From: CAZIOH01 sp964540815
GTDB lineage: Bacteria; Myxococcota_A; Polyangia; Fen-1088
Length of the DNA: 64,000 nucleotides
Assembly (NCBI GenBank): GCA_964540815.1
Contig: CAZIOH010000005.1
Location: forward strand, 58,932 to 122,931
Direction of reading: 5' to 3'
A model generated the notes under the pieces. The model was not told the origin of the DNA, did no database searches, and saw only the letters and a program-made list of their open reading frames with translations. This document shows positions 1-9,023 of this stretch, piece after piece. The position numbers and the translations under genes are program-made. Every line of letters starts with the position of its first letter. Position 1 is the stretch's first letter.

Positions 1-484
1 CCTGTTCACGCCGGGGCGGGTGACCTTCCTCGGAGAGTCCGACGGCAACCGCATCCGCCGCGTCTACACCGATGGGCGGGGACATCCGGACGATCCCGAT
101 CCGACGTTCCATGGGCACTCGATCGGGCACTGGGAGAAGGACACCCTGGTCGTCGACACGGTGGGGATCCTGCCCCAGGCCTTGCTGGCGGTGAGTGAAG
201 CGGTCGGGCTCCCGAACAACGGAGATCTGCACATCGTCGAGCGCTGGCACCTCACCGGCCGGGACGTCCTAAGCGACGACCTCGAGATCGACGCCCCGCG
301 CATCCTCACGAGGCCCTGGAAGACCACGCGCAGCTACTTCCGCCAGCGCGCCCGCAAGTACGATCTCGTCGAGGGCGTCTGCCTGCAGGGCTATTTCTCG
401 GCGCGGACCGATGCCGATGGAAATGCCGTGTTCGTCCCGATTCCCCAGACCGAGGGGGGCAATCCCGTTCCGCCCGAAAATTGA
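1..484 (+). CDS. Conserved secreted protein, C-terminal part (start lies before the window)
   Basis: The frame is open from base 2 to the TGA at 482-484, so the true start is upstream of the window. About 160 residues are visible. They carry the pattern GHSIGHWEKDTLVVDTVG and a later RWHL, typical of a family of uncharacterised exported proteins of Proteobacteria and Acidobacteria that are commonly encoded beside DUF6152 proteins, as here. Function is unknown. The stop is 30 bases before the likely start of the DUF6152 gene, so the two are probably co-transcribed. The family match is from memory of the conserved motif; I cannot name a Pfam entry. Confidence 0.8.
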   Translation, partial: LFTPGRVTFLGESDGNRIRRVYTDGRGHPDDPDPTFHGHSIGHWEKDTLVVDTVGILPQALLAVSEAVGLPNNGDLHIVERWHLTGRDVLSDDLEIDAPRILTRPWKTTRSYFRQRARKYDLVEGVCLQGYFSARTDADGNAVFVPIPQTEGGNPVPPEN

Positions 485-514
485 GTGGAATCCTTAGCCG
501 AGGGTGACGCAGAC

Positions 515-1057
515 ATGCAACCGAGTCGTACCAAGAAGTCGTCGCGAGTTCCGATGCGGCTGTGGGCCGGCCTCACCCTCGCGGCCGCCGCGGCGGGGAT
601 CGGGGTCGCAGCTGCGGGGCGGCCAGCCTGGGCACACCACTCGTTCGCGATGTTCGACTTCGGGCGTCTGACCACCTTCCGGGGAGCCACCGTCAAGGAG
701 TTCCAGTGGACCAATCCCCACGTCATCTTGTGGGTGGAGGTCGATCCGTCGGCCGCGCTCCAGCAGGAGAACGCCGGGGCCGGCGGCGGCAAGTCCGCTC
801 CGCCCAGGGCCACCGAGGCCGCCGGCAAGCCAGCGGGGAAGCCTGAGCTGTGGTCGGTCGAGCTGACCAGCCCGGGCAACCTGACCCGGGTCGGCTGGTC
901 CAAGCGCTCGTTCAGCGCCGGGGACCGCATCGATCTCGACATCCACCCGCTCCGGGATGGCAAGCACGGGGGCGCTTTCAAGAGGGCCACGGTGCTGGCC
1001 ACCGGTCAGGTCTGGAGCTCGGACCTGCGCCAGCAGGAGAAGCCCGGGCTGCCCTGA
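515..1057 (+). CDS. DUF6152 family exported protein
   Basis: A 180-residue exported protein. An N-terminal signal peptide (basic stretch, Ala-rich core, AWA-HH cleavage region near residue 40) is followed by the DUF6152 hallmarks: HHSFAMFD, then VKEFQWTNPH, an inserted Gly/Ala/Lys-rich loop, then WSVEL, GWSKRSF and IHPLRDGKHGG near the C terminus. The ATG at 515 is preferred over an in-frame GTG at 485 because GAGGG precedes it and the signal peptide then starts normally. The family is small, periplasmic and of unknown role; the conserved His pairs could bind metal, but that is inference. It follows the preceding gene in the same orientation and converges on the TonB receptor. Confidence 0.85.
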   Translation: MQPSRTKKSSRVPMRLWAGLTLAAAAAGIGVAAAGRPAWAHHSFAMFDFGRLTTFRGATVKEFQWTNPHVILWVEVDPSAALQQENAGAGGGKSAPPRATEAAGKPAGKPELWSVELTSPGNLTRVGWSKRSFSAGDRIDLDIHPLRDGKHGGAFKRATVLATGQVWSSDLRQQEKPGLP

Positions 1058-1076
1058 AGCCTCTCCTCGGTCCAGG

Positions 1077-3656
1077 TCACAGGCGGTACTTGAGCGTGGC
1101 CAGCACCGTGCGGGGATCCGGGAAGTTGTAGAACAGGACGCCCGTCGACGGGGTGTAGGAGGCGCTGACGGGCTTCTGGCTGTCGAGGAGGTTTCGGCTC
1201 GAGAGGATCACCACGAGATGGTCGGAGGGCGAGGTCCAGCTCAGGGTTCCGTTCAGGAAGGTCTGCGCGGGGTATTCGTCCTGCGGGCGGGCGAGCGCGC
1301 TGCTGAAGGCGGAGCTGGCGTATTCGAGATCGGCGGCTAGTCGCACCGCGCCCGGCAGATCGTCGAACGGCAGCCTGATGGTCGTACCCGCCGAGAAGTT
1401 CCAGCGGGGGGCATTCGGCAGGGGATGTCCGTCGGCGTCGACGCCGGGGCCGCCGGCGTTCTTGTAGGTGTCGTACAGGGCGCGCAGGTAGGCGCCGCTC
1501 GCCTGCAGCGACCAGTCGGGAAGGACGCGTGCCCCGACTTCGATCTCGACGCCCTCGGTGTGGGCCTTGCCGGCGTTGCCGCGGATGCTGTTCCCGGGGT
1601 AGGCGGGGTCGGTGTACGAGACCTGCAGATCCCGGTAAGCGTTGTAGAAGGCGGCCGTGTTGGCCCGGAAGCGGTGCTCGAAGAGCTCGGTCTTGAACCC
1701 GACCTCGAAGTTGTTCACGTACTCGGGGTTGAACGGCCGCTCGGCCAGGGTCAGGTTGGTGGCGCGGTTGTCGAAGCCGCCCGACTTGAAGCCCCGCGAG
1801 TAGGTGAAATAGGCGAGAGCGACTGGCGGCCAGTGCAAGGCGAGGGATGCCTTGGGTGTGACGGCCGACCAGAGGTGGTCGGCGTCGCCGTGGATCGAGG
1901 GCGAGACGAAGCCGCCGCTGGCGTCGAGGACGGCGTTGTTGAAGCTGAAGGCCTTGCGCTCCAGGGTCTCGCGGAGCCCCGCCGTGAGGGTGGCCCAGGG
2001 GGCGAGCTCGAGGTTGCCTTCCCCGAAGATGGCGATGCTGTTGGTGTTGGTGATGTTGTGCGCCCGCAGGAAGGCATAGTTCTCGGGGTTGATCGCGGGA
2101 TCGGTGGGCATGGCGTTGCGCCGGCTGTACCCGTCGCGGTTCACGAAGAAGCGCTCCCGCAAGTAGAAGAGGCCGCTCGTGAAAGAGACGAGCTGGTACT
2201 TCCCGTTGAGCTGGACCTCCTGGGTGAAGTACCCGTCGTCGTAGTGGATGAGGTTCTTCTGGATCAGCGCCGCCACGCCGTCGTTGTCGTAGTAGACGGG
2301 GTTCAGGTTGAAGCCGCCACCGGCGGTGATGAGCTTGAGCTCGAGCTGGTCCGTGATGCTGTAGAGCGTCCGCAGCGAGCTGCTCAGCTGGTCGAGGTGC
2401 TGATAGGGCGGGACCTCCGAGTAGGATCGGTTGGTGGCGAACCCAGGGCATCGCCAGGCGGCCAGCGGCGCGCAGCTGCCCGTCACGCCGGGCTGTGCCG
2501 CTGGCACGTAGCTGCGGGAATCGCTGCGGTCGACCATGCCGTTCAGCGTGAGCAGGAGATCCCATCTGTCGTCTGGCGTGAAGTGAAGCTTGGCGCGAGC
2601 GGCATCCACGTCGATGCGGTTCATGTCCCGGTTCTGGGTCGGATCGAACGTGATGCCGTCGCGCTGGTTGTGCAGGAACGAGAGGCTGGCGGCCAGCCGG
2701 TCGGCGATGATCGGTGTGCGCACGGAGGCCAGGGCCTTGACGGCCCGGAAGTTCCCGAAGGTCAGGGAATCCTCGGTGCGGACCTGATTCCCTGGATCGG
2801 CCGTGATGACGCGGAGCGCGCCAGCGCTGGAGTTGCGGCCGTAGAGGGTGCCTTGCGGACCGCGCAGCACCTCGACCCGCTCGATGTCGTTGAAGTCGAG
2901 CATCGAGCCGATCTGCCGGGGCTGGTAGACGTCGTCGATGTAGATGGCGAGCACCGGCTCCTGGATCGGGTCGGTCTCACCGACCCCGCGCAGCGAGTAG
3001 GTCTGGGTCGTGTAGCTGATGTTGGCGCGGGCGACCGAGAGGTTCGGGACCTGGCCGGCCAGATCCCGTATCGAGCCGATGCCGCGGTCCTGGAGCACCC
3101 CGGGGCTGAAGGCGGTGATGGCGATCGGGGTGCTCTGGAGGTTGGTGGCGCGCCGCTCGGCGGTGACCACCACGCTCTCGAGCACCCCCGGCGTCTCGGG
3201 CAGCCCAGGCGACGCCGGGCCTGACGGCTCGGCCGACGGCACCGGGATCGCAACCGGGGGAGCCGGGGAGGGCGCGGCGGCCGTCGATGGTGCTCCGGGT
3301 TCGAGGGCAGCCGGCGGACGGGGTGAGGCGGGCGCACCGGGCCCGACCGCAGGAGGCACGCCGTCGGGCGACGACGTCGACGTCGAGACGGGCGAGGTGG
3401 CCTCAGCAGGGGGTGCGTCGCCGGTTCCGCCATCGACTCCCCCAGGAGCTGGCGAAACCGTACCCCCGTCGCTGTCCAGTGCCTCGGCAGCTGTCGCCCG
3501 GGCCGATTCGAGGCCGAGAAGCGTCAAGGTCACCGCCAAGGTCAGAGGAAGGAGGGGAAGACTCGGCGGTCGGCTCATCCAGCTTCGCGCAGAGGTCTGT
3601 CGAGGACTCGGATCGGGGATGGCGGATACACGGGCGGGAATCGGGCTCGGGCTCAT
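1077..3656 (-). CDS. TonB-dependent outer-membrane receptor
   Basis: An 859-residue outer-membrane active transporter driven by TonB. A hydrophobic signal segment (residues about 30-50) is followed by an unusual Pro/Ala/Ser-rich linker of about 100 residues. The plug begins near residue 161 with ESVVVTAERR and contains the SLRGVGE, VEVLRGPQGTLYGRN and GALRVIT blocks. A 22-strand barrel region follows and the protein ends in aromatic LKYRL. The ATG at 3656 is chosen because AAGAGGAG lies just upstream; an internal Met at 3578 would start directly at the signal peptide. The ligand (siderophore, cobalamin or other) cannot be read from sequence. No TonB/ExbBD genes are nearby. Confidence 0.93.
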   Translation of the reverse strand: MSPSPIPARVSAIPDPSPRQTSARSWMSRPPSLPLLPLTLAVTLTLLGLESARATAAEALDSDGGTVSPAPGGVDGGTGDAPPAEATSPVSTSTSSPDGVPPAVGPGAPASPRPPAALEPGAPSTAAAPSPAPPVAIPVPSAEPSGPASPGLPETPGVLESVVVTAERRATNLQSTPIAITAFSPGVLQDRGIGSIRDLAGQVPNLSVARANISYTTQTYSLRGVGETDPIQEPVLAIYIDDVYQPRQIGSMLDFNDIERVEVLRGPQGTLYGRNSSAGALRVITADPGNQVRTEDSLTFGNFRAVKALASVRTPIIADRLAASLSFLHNQRDGITFDPTQNRDMNRIDVDAARAKLHFTPDDRWDLLLTLNGMVDRSDSRSYVPAAQPGVTGSCAPLAAWRCPGFATNRSYSEVPPYQHLDQLSSSLRTLYSITDQLELKLITAGGGFNLNPVYYDNDGVAALIQKNLIHYDDGYFTQEVQLNGKYQLVSFTSGLFYLRERFFVNRDGYSRRNAMPTDPAINPENYAFLRAHNITNTNSIAIFGEGNLELAPWATLTAGLRETLERKAFSFNNAVLDASGGFVSPSIHGDADHLWSAVTPKASLALHWPPVALAYFTYSRGFKSGGFDNRATNLTLAERPFNPEYVNNFEVGFKTELFEHRFRANTAAFYNAYRDLQVSYTDPAYPGNSIRGNAGKAHTEGVEIEVGARVLPDWSLQASGAYLRALYDTYKNAGGPGVDADGHPLPNAPRWNFSAGTTIRLPFDDLPGAVRLAADLEYASSAFSSALARPQDEYPAQTFLNGTLSWTSPSDHLVVILSSRNLLDSQKPVSASYTPSTGVLFYNFPDPRTVLATLKYRL

Positions 3657-3813
3657 CGATCTCCTCTTCTCGATCGGACGCGATCTCACTTGCCTCGCGA
3701 GGTGCGGCGGACGCTAACGTGCGAGACCTCGGCGCGACCAACGAGAAAGATCGAACCCAGACTTCAGCCCGGCTCATGGGCTGTCGCGTCGTCTCGAGAT
3801 CTCACCCTCTTCT

Positions 3814-4515
3814 ATGGAAACGCTCTGTCTTCTATGCGAAACGGAGCAGGTGAGATGGGATCCGAGGAAATCAGATCGTCGACCAGGCCTTCACGAGCGG
3901 CGGCTGGCGCCAGTCATTGCCCTCGCGACGCTGGGGTCCATGGCGGTGCTGGGGGCCACCGGTCTCGCCTGCCTCCCGGCCCGCCGGAGCGCGCCGCAGC
4001 CCGAGCTGGCGGTGGCGCCCGGGTCCGACGCCGGGTCCGGGGGCCCGAGCTTCCGGCTGACCGCCAGCATCCGGGAGCTGATGGACGCCGAGATTGATCC
4101 CGCGGCCGACCATCTGTGGGACGCCGTCGCGAGCATCAGCACCCGGGCAGGCATGGAGGAGCGGCAGCCACGGACGGCGGAGGCCTGGCACGAGGTGCGG
4201 CGTCACGCCCTGACGCTGATCGAGGCCACCAACCTCCTCGTCATGCGTGGCCGGAAGGTCAGCGCCACCTACCTGCCGGCCGCCAGCCCGGACGAGCTGG
4301 ACTCGACGGAGGCCCAGCGCAGCATCGAGGCCAACTGGGAGTCCTTCGTGGGCCTGGCCCAGATCCTCGGCGACGTTGGAACCAAGGCGCTCGGGACCAT
4401 CGACGCCAAGGACCCCGCCGCGCTCTTCGAGGTCGGCAGCGAGATCGACGCCGTCTGCGAATCCTGCCACCTGACCTTCTGGTACCCGAAGCGGGTCTTG
4501 CCTCCGACCAACTGA
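3814..4515 (+). CDS. Class II-like cytochrome c lipoprotein
   Basis: A 233-residue reading frame. A hydrophobic segment ending in LGATGLAC looks like a lipoprotein signal (Cys near residue 63). A mostly helical Ala/Glu-rich body follows, with a single heme motif CESCH at residues 215-219 close to the C terminus, followed by aromatic residues. A C-terminal CXXCH on a helical bundle is the layout of cytochrome c' / c556 proteins, so periplasmic electron transfer or small-ligand binding is likely. The start is uncertain: a TGTCTTCTATG promoter-like element at 3826-3836 lies after the ATG at 3814, so an in-frame GTG at 3850 may be the real start. Confidence 0.75.
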   Translation: METLCLLCETEQVRWDPRKSDRRPGLHERRLAPVIALATLGSMAVLGATGLACLPARRSAPQPELAVAPGSDAGSGGPSFRLTASIRELMDAEIDPAADHLWDAVASISTRAGMEERQPRTAEAWHEVRRHALTLIEATNLLVMRGRKVSATYLPAASPDELDSTEAQRSIEANWESFVGLAQILGDVGTKALGTIDAKDPAALFEVGSEIDAVCESCHLTFWYPKRVLPPTN

Positions 4516-4592
4516 CGGCGGCGAACGCCTACCAGTTCTGGTTCACCGATGTCGGTGCCTCGCCTTGGCGACTTCACGCCGCCCGCTCCTCC

Positions 4593-5795
4593 TCATTCGC
4601 AGCGCTGGCGCCACGTCGTGAAGGAAGAATGGCGCCCCACGAAATCCTGCGCGCCCAGTGGGTGAAGGACGACGCGAAGGTCGGCGGCTTTGCCAAACTC
4701 TGCGGCGTCCGTCACTGATACTGAGCCATTCGGTTTTGCGGTCGAGCGCACCAACGACACCAATCGATGTGAAGCTGGAGTCTGGTCGGCACCCATGACG
4801 ATGTGAACTGAACGGGGGTCCCTCCGGGTTCCGGCGCTGTTGCCAAACGCGTTCAGCAATCGCATCTGTGGCGTGGGATCCGTATCGGGAAAGCTGTACC
4901 CCACAATCAACAGTTCGTCGGCATCCTCTATTCTTTGCTCAGCCTGGGCCCACAATTCCGGGAAGAACGTGGTGACGAATTGCGCCTTTGCTCCTCCAGG
5001 TGCCGCGATGGCAATGTCTACTTTCGGATCTTTCAGAATGTCGCCGGAGCTCAAGCGTTTGATGTCCGTTCGGATTCTCACGACTGCTCCCCCGTTCTCG
5101 CCATCCAGTTGGCTCACATTGTGCGCCGCTGAAATCGAATGCGAGAAATGGCTTGATGTATCGAAATCCGGGTGTGTCCAGTCGACGCTCCCGTGAAGCT
5201 TCAGAACCGCAACCCGAGCCGGCTGGGGTTCGCGGTCCCCTGAAGGCATTGCGAACCAGAAACTGCGTTCAGCACCCGCTTCCTTCACCGCCACCTCGAT
5301 CACACGGTCATAGTTGAATGACAAAACTGTGTCCTGTGCGGGGTCCAACGATTTGGCCCACTCAACGTACGGCCTCCATTGCTCGGAACTCGGTGTAGCA
5401 TTCGTCAGGAAGCGCTCGCATTCCGCCGCGAGGGCCCGGGTGACTTGTCGGTCGAAGTCCTTTGTCAATTGGCCGCGAAAACTTCTCACGCGTTCGGTCG
5501 GTGGAGGAATTCGGCTGATCAGCAGTCGCAGACGCTGTTTGGGCGCAGTCTCCTCCCGATACGCGTCTACGACGAACGCGATGAACTCTTCAGCGTTCTC
5601 CCAGAGACCCTCGTCCAGCCCGCATTTGAAGGCAGCCTGAACCCAGGGAAGAGAAACAGCGAGGTCTGGGTACTGGTCCGCCGGAAAATAGGGAAGGATG
5701 TCCTCTGTCTGCTGTTGCCGAAACAGATTGCGGAGGAGCGGTCCTCCCAGAGACTTGCTGAACCCCGATCCAACAATCCAGACCCGTCGTGGCAT
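4593..5795 (-). CDS. SIR2-like domain protein
   Basis: About 400 residues with a Rossmann-like SIR2 fold. An N-terminal nucleotide-binding loop (VWIVGSGFSKSLGG) is followed by FNYDRVIE (residues about 160-167) and LKLHGSVDW (about 198-206), the Asn and His positions used by SIR2-type NAD hydrolases, and then LLIVGYSFPDTD near residue 300. The ATG at 5795 has AAAGGA eight bases upstream; two more ATGs precede it at 5801 and 5804. SIR2-like proteins of this kind are common NAD-depleting effectors of anti-phage systems. The gene is visibly AT-richer than its surroundings, consistent with transfer. It is divergent from the helicase-nuclease gene starting at 5915. A defence role is inferred from family and context only. 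Confidence 0.82.
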   Translation of the reverse strand: MPRRVWIVGSGFSKSLGGPLLRNLFRQQQTEDILPYFPADQYPDLAVSLPWVQAAFKCGLDEGLWENAEEFIAFVVDAYREETAPKQRLRLLISRIPPPTERVRSFRGQLTKDFDRQVTRALAAECERFLTNATPSSEQWRPYVEWAKSLDPAQDTVLSFNYDRVIEVAVKEAGAERSFWFAMPSGDREPQPARVAVLKLHGSVDWTHPDFDTSSHFSHSISAAHNVSQLDGENGGAVVRIRTDIKRLSSGDILKDPKVDIAIAAPGGAKAQFVTTFFPELWAQAEQRIEDADELLIVGYSFPDTDPTPQMRLLNAFGNSAGTRRDPRSVHIVMGADQTPASHRLVSLVRSTAKPNGSVSVTDAAEFGKAADLRVVLHPLGAQDFVGRHSSFTTWRQRCE

Positions 5796-5891
5796 GGCCA
5801 TCATCCTTTCCCGTTCGTCAAGAAAAGCAGCGGGTTCATTTCGATCGACTGCCGTAGCTTGGCTCGGACGGTGACGGTGGTGAGGTCAATG

Positions 5892-5903
5892 GTACACCTG
5901 TAC
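5892..5903. promoter_or_regulatory. Palindrome GTACACCTGTAC in the SIR2/helicase divergent intergenic region
   Basis: A perfect 5-2-5 inverted repeat lies 12 bases before the GTG of the helicase-nuclease gene and overlaps a possible -10 box TACAAT (5901-5906). It could be an operator for one or both divergent genes. The rest of the 5805-5914 intergenic stretch shows no convincing -35 box. Confidence 0.3.
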
Positions 5904-5914
5904 AATCGCGGGCG

Positions 5915-6523
5915 GTGGCTCATCATGAACGCGGCCTCTACGAGACCCTGATCACCGAGGCGCTCGAGGGGCAGCTCGGCGCGCTGGGCGATCGCCTGGA
6001 GGTTCGCCGCTCGGGGCTCCATGAGGCCGAGGCCGGAGATCGGCTGGCGCTGCACCTGTCTCGGGTGGTCGAACGCGCGATCGCCTCCCTCGACCGGAAC
6101 GAGCGCGTCGCGCGGGGAACGGCGCTTGCCCGCCAGCTGGTCGAGGTCATCGTCAATGCCGTCGACGCCACGGCCGCCAACGCCCTCGGCGCTGAACGTC
6201 CGGTGTCGCCCGCCAATCTCCTGCGGAGCGTCGTCGGGAGGCTCCCGGACGGCCGGTTCGAGGCCATCCCCTCACCCATCATTCCCCTCCTCGACACGAC
6301 CCTGCTCACGAATGCGCCAGGCGAGCCACGGGTGGGAAACCAGGTGCTCGCCGAGATCTGTTCGGCCGATCGGATCGACGTCGTGATGGCGTTCATTCGG
6401 CGCAGCGGGATCTCGCCTCTGCTCGATGCCCTGCGCGCGCACTGCGTTGCCGGTCGCCGCGTTCGGGTGCTGACCACGACGTACACGGGGTCGACGGAGG
6501 CGCGCGCTCGACGAGCTCCGTGA
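5915..6523 (+). CDS. N-terminal fragment of PLD-nuclease/DEAD helicase/DUF3427 protein (frameshifted)
   Basis: This 202-residue frame encodes the start of a large helicase-nuclease. The beginning (LYETLITEAL) is typical of DUF3427-type helicases, and residues about 150-200 form the first half of a phospholipase D-like nuclease domain (DVVMAFIRRSGISPLL, then RRVRVLTTTYTGSTEARA). The frame breaks at 6500-6507 inside GCGCGCGC and stops at 6521-6523. Adding two bases (one GC unit) restores the expected ARALDELRELGAEVRVSYD junction and joins it to the downstream frame as a single protein of about 1036 residues, the normal family length. The cause may be a sequencing error, a phase-variable run or a genuine null allele. 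Confidence 0.75.
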   Translation: MAHHERGLYETLITEALEGQLGALGDRLEVRRSGLHEAEAGDRLALHLSRVVERAIASLDRNERVARGTALARQLVEVIVNAVDATAANALGAERPVSPANLLRSVVGRLPDGRFEAIPSPIIPLLDTTLLTNAPGEPRVGNQVLAEICSADRIDVVMAFIRRSGISPLLDALRAHCVAGRRVRVLTTTYTGSTEARARRAP

Positions 6524-6536
6524 GCTCGGGGCGGAG

Positions 6537-9023
6537 GTGCGAGTCTCGTACGACGAGACCAGCACGCGGCTGCACGCGAAGGCATGGCTCTTCCACCGAC
6601 GCTCGGGTTTCTCGACCGCCTACATCGGCTCGTCGAACCTCACCCACTCGGCGCAGGTCAGCGGCCTCGAATGGAACATTCGTGCTTCGGGTGCGCGCAA
6701 CGCGAGCGTCGTCGACAAGGTGGCGGCGGTCTTCGAGACCTACTGGCAGGGCGGTGACTTCGTCCCGTATGATCGCACCCAGTTTCTCGCTCGCACCGAA
6801 GCCGGAGGCGACAGCTGCCTTCGGTTGACGATGAGCCCGGTCGAGTTGCGCCCGGAGCCGTTCCAGGAGCGGCTCCTCGAACAGATCTCCCTCGCCCGGG
6901 CCCGCGGGCACCACCGAAATCTGCTGGTCTCGGCCACCGGAACTGGCAAGACGGTGATGGCCGCCCTCGACTACGCCCGCCTCCGTGAAGAGTTGCCCCG
7001 AGCACGCCTCTTGTTCGTGGCGCACCGAGAGGAGATCCTCACCCAGACCGTCGCGACCTTCCGTCACGCGCTACGCGATCACTCGTTCGGTGAGCTCTGG
7101 GTCGGTCGCGCGCGACCCTCCCGCTTCGAGCACGTCTTCGCGTCGATCCAGAGTCTCCATGCCGCCGGCCTGGGCGGGCTGGACCCGGCTCACTTCGACG
7201 TCGTGATGGTCGACGAGTTCCATCACGCGGCCGCCTCCAGCTACCGCGCGCTCCTCAGCCACGTGCGCCCCGCCGAGCTTCTGGGGCTCACGGCCACCCC
7301 CGAGCGCAGCGATGGCCTGCCCGTCCTCGACTGGTTCGAGGGGCGAATCGCCGCGGAGCTCCGCTTGTGGGACGCCGTCGATCAGCACCGGCTCGTCCCG
7401 TTCGCGTACTATGGCGTTCATGATGGACTCGACCTCCGGGACATCCCCTGGCGCCGGGGCCGAGGGTATGACATCGACAGTCTTTCCAATCTGTTCACGA
7501 GCAACGACGCCTGGGCCCGGCAGGTCGTGAAGGAGGTGGCCCGTCGCGTCGACGACCCCGCGCGGATGCGCGCCCTCGGGTTCTGCGTGAGCGTCGAGCA
7601 CGCGAGGTTCATGGCGCGCGTGTTTCGTGAAGCCGGCATGGCGGCCGCGGCGATCTGGTCCGACACCCCCGCCGCCGAGCGGAGCCAGGCCTTGAGGGAT
7701 CTGGCAGAACGACGGGTCAACCTGGTGTTCTCGGTCGATCTCTTCAACGAGGGCGTGGATGTTCCAGCGGTCGACACGCTCCTGATGTTGCGCCCGACCG
7801 AGAGCCCGACCCTCTTCCTCCAGCAACTCGGACGAGGGCTCCGCCGGCACCGGTCGAAGACCATCTGTACCGTGCTCGATTTCATCGGGCGCCACCGCGC
7901 CGAGTTCCGATTCGACCTACGCCTTCGGGCGCTCCTCGGGGGCCACCGAAATCAGGTCGCGGAGCAAGTCGAGCAGGGGTTCCCGTTCCTCCCAGCGGGC
8001 TGTCAAATGGAGCTCGACCGGGTGGCGAGGGAGATCGTCCTGGCGAGCATTCGAGCCGCGGTGCCGTCTCGCTGGAGCGCCAAGGTGGAGGAGTTCCGGT
8101 CGCTTGCCCAGGGCGCCTCCGCGGTTTCACTGGCGAGCTTCCTCGAAAGGAGCGGGCTCGAGCTCGAGGATGTCTACGCTGGCGACAAGTCCTGGTCGGA
8201 TCTCTGTGAACAGGCGGGGCTGACGGTCCAACCGCCGGGACCGCACGAAGCATCGCTCCGCCGGGCCTGCGGCCGACTGCTGCACATCGACGATCAGAGG
8301 CGAATCGACGCGCATCGGCGCTTTCTAATGGCCGCCGCCCCGCCTGTCCTCGGGGACCTTTCGGTCTCCGACCGGCGCCTGGTGCGCATGCTCGTGGCTC
8401 CTATCGTCGACAAGGCGGTGTCCAGGTCCGTGACGCTCGCGGATGCCTGTGCTCTCCTCTGGGCGCACCCGCAGGTGCGCTCCGAGATCCTCGCCCTGAC
8501 GGAGGTCCTCGGAGACCGGGTCACGCACGTTCCTGCAGCGCTGGTGAGTCATCCCGAGGTCCCGCTGGTGGTCCACGCCCGCTATACGCGGATCGAGATC
8601 CTGGCCGCCTTCGGCGTGGGCGACGGCGACGGCGGGAAGGTCGCGCCCTGGCAGACGGGAGTCTGCTGGGCCAAGGAAGCGAAGGCCGATCTGCTGGCGT
8701 TCACGCTCGACAAGACGAGCGGACACTTCTCTCCGACGACCCGTTATCGCGACTACGCCATCAGCCGCGAGCTCGTGCACTGGGAGAGTCAATCCGTCAC
8801 GCGCGCCGACAGCGAGACGGGGCGCCGCTACCAGCGGCACGCCGATCTGGGCACGAGCATCATGCTGTTCGCGCGCTTGCGCAGCGATGACCGTGCCTTC
8901 TACTTCCTCGGACCTGCGAGCTACGAAGGCCACGAGTCCGAGTTGCCCATGGCGGTCACCTGGCGGCTCGGACACGCGCTGCCCGGCGATCTCTTCGCGT
9001 CATTCGCCGCCGCCGTCGCGTGA
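6537..9023 (+). CDS. Superfamily II helicase with PLD and DUF3427 domains (C-terminal part of frameshifted gene)
   Basis: An 828-residue frame holding the rest of the protein begun at 5915. It opens with the PLD catalytic half (HAKAWLFHR, GSSNLT), followed by a superfamily II helicase: Walker A ATGTGKT (133-139), DEFH box (226-229), TAT motif (252-254), FNEGVDVP (403-410) and QQLGRGLRR (429-437). The last 230 or so residues match the DUF3427 region. The GTG at 6537 is only a nominal start, because the native protein begins at 5915. Such PLD-helicase proteins occur in restriction- and defence-type loci, and the divergent SIR2 gene and adjacent nucleotidyltransferase fit that setting. The stop overlaps the next GTG as GTGA. 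Confidence 0.88.
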   Translation: MRVSYDETSTRLHAKAWLFHRRSGFSTAYIGSSNLTHSAQVSGLEWNIRASGARNASVVDKVAAVFETYWQGGDFVPYDRTQFLARTEAGGDSCLRLTMSPVELRPEPFQERLLEQISLARARGHHRNLLVSATGTGKTVMAALDYARLREELPRARLLFVAHREEILTQTVATFRHALRDHSFGELWVGRARPSRFEHVFASIQSLHAAGLGGLDPAHFDVVMVDEFHHAAASSYRALLSHVRPAELLGLTATPERSDGLPVLDWFEGRIAAELRLWDAVDQHRLVPFAYYGVHDGLDLRDIPWRRGRGYDIDSLSNLFTSNDAWARQVVKEVARRVDDPARMRALGFCVSVEHARFMARVFREAGMAAAAIWSDTPAAERSQALRDLAERRVNLVFSVDLFNEGVDVPAVDTLLMLRPTESPTLFLQQLGRGLRRHRSKTICTVLDFIGRHRAEFRFDLRLRALLGGHRNQVAEQVEQGFPFLPAGCQMELDRVAREIVLASIRAAVPSRWSAKVEEFRSLAQGASAVSLASFLERSGLELEDVYAGDKSWSDLCEQAGLTVQPPGPHEASLRRACGRLLHIDDQRRIDAHRRFLMAAAPPVLGDLSVSDRRLVRMLVAPIVDKAVSRSVTLADACALLWAHPQVRSEILALTEVLGDRVTHVPAALVSHPEVPLVVHARYTRIEILAAFGVGDGDGGKVAPWQTGVCWAKEAKADLLAFTLDKTSGHFSPTTRYRDYAISRELVHWESQSVTRADSETGRRYQRHADLGTSIMLFARLRSDDRAFYFLGPASYEGHESELPMAVTWRLGHALPGDLFASFAAAVA

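Noticed and set aside
1425..3224. 599-residue plus-strand open frame
   Set aside because: It is the antisense shadow of the TonB receptor; its composition (Val/Gly/Glu repeats) matches reversed high-GC codons and it has no motif.
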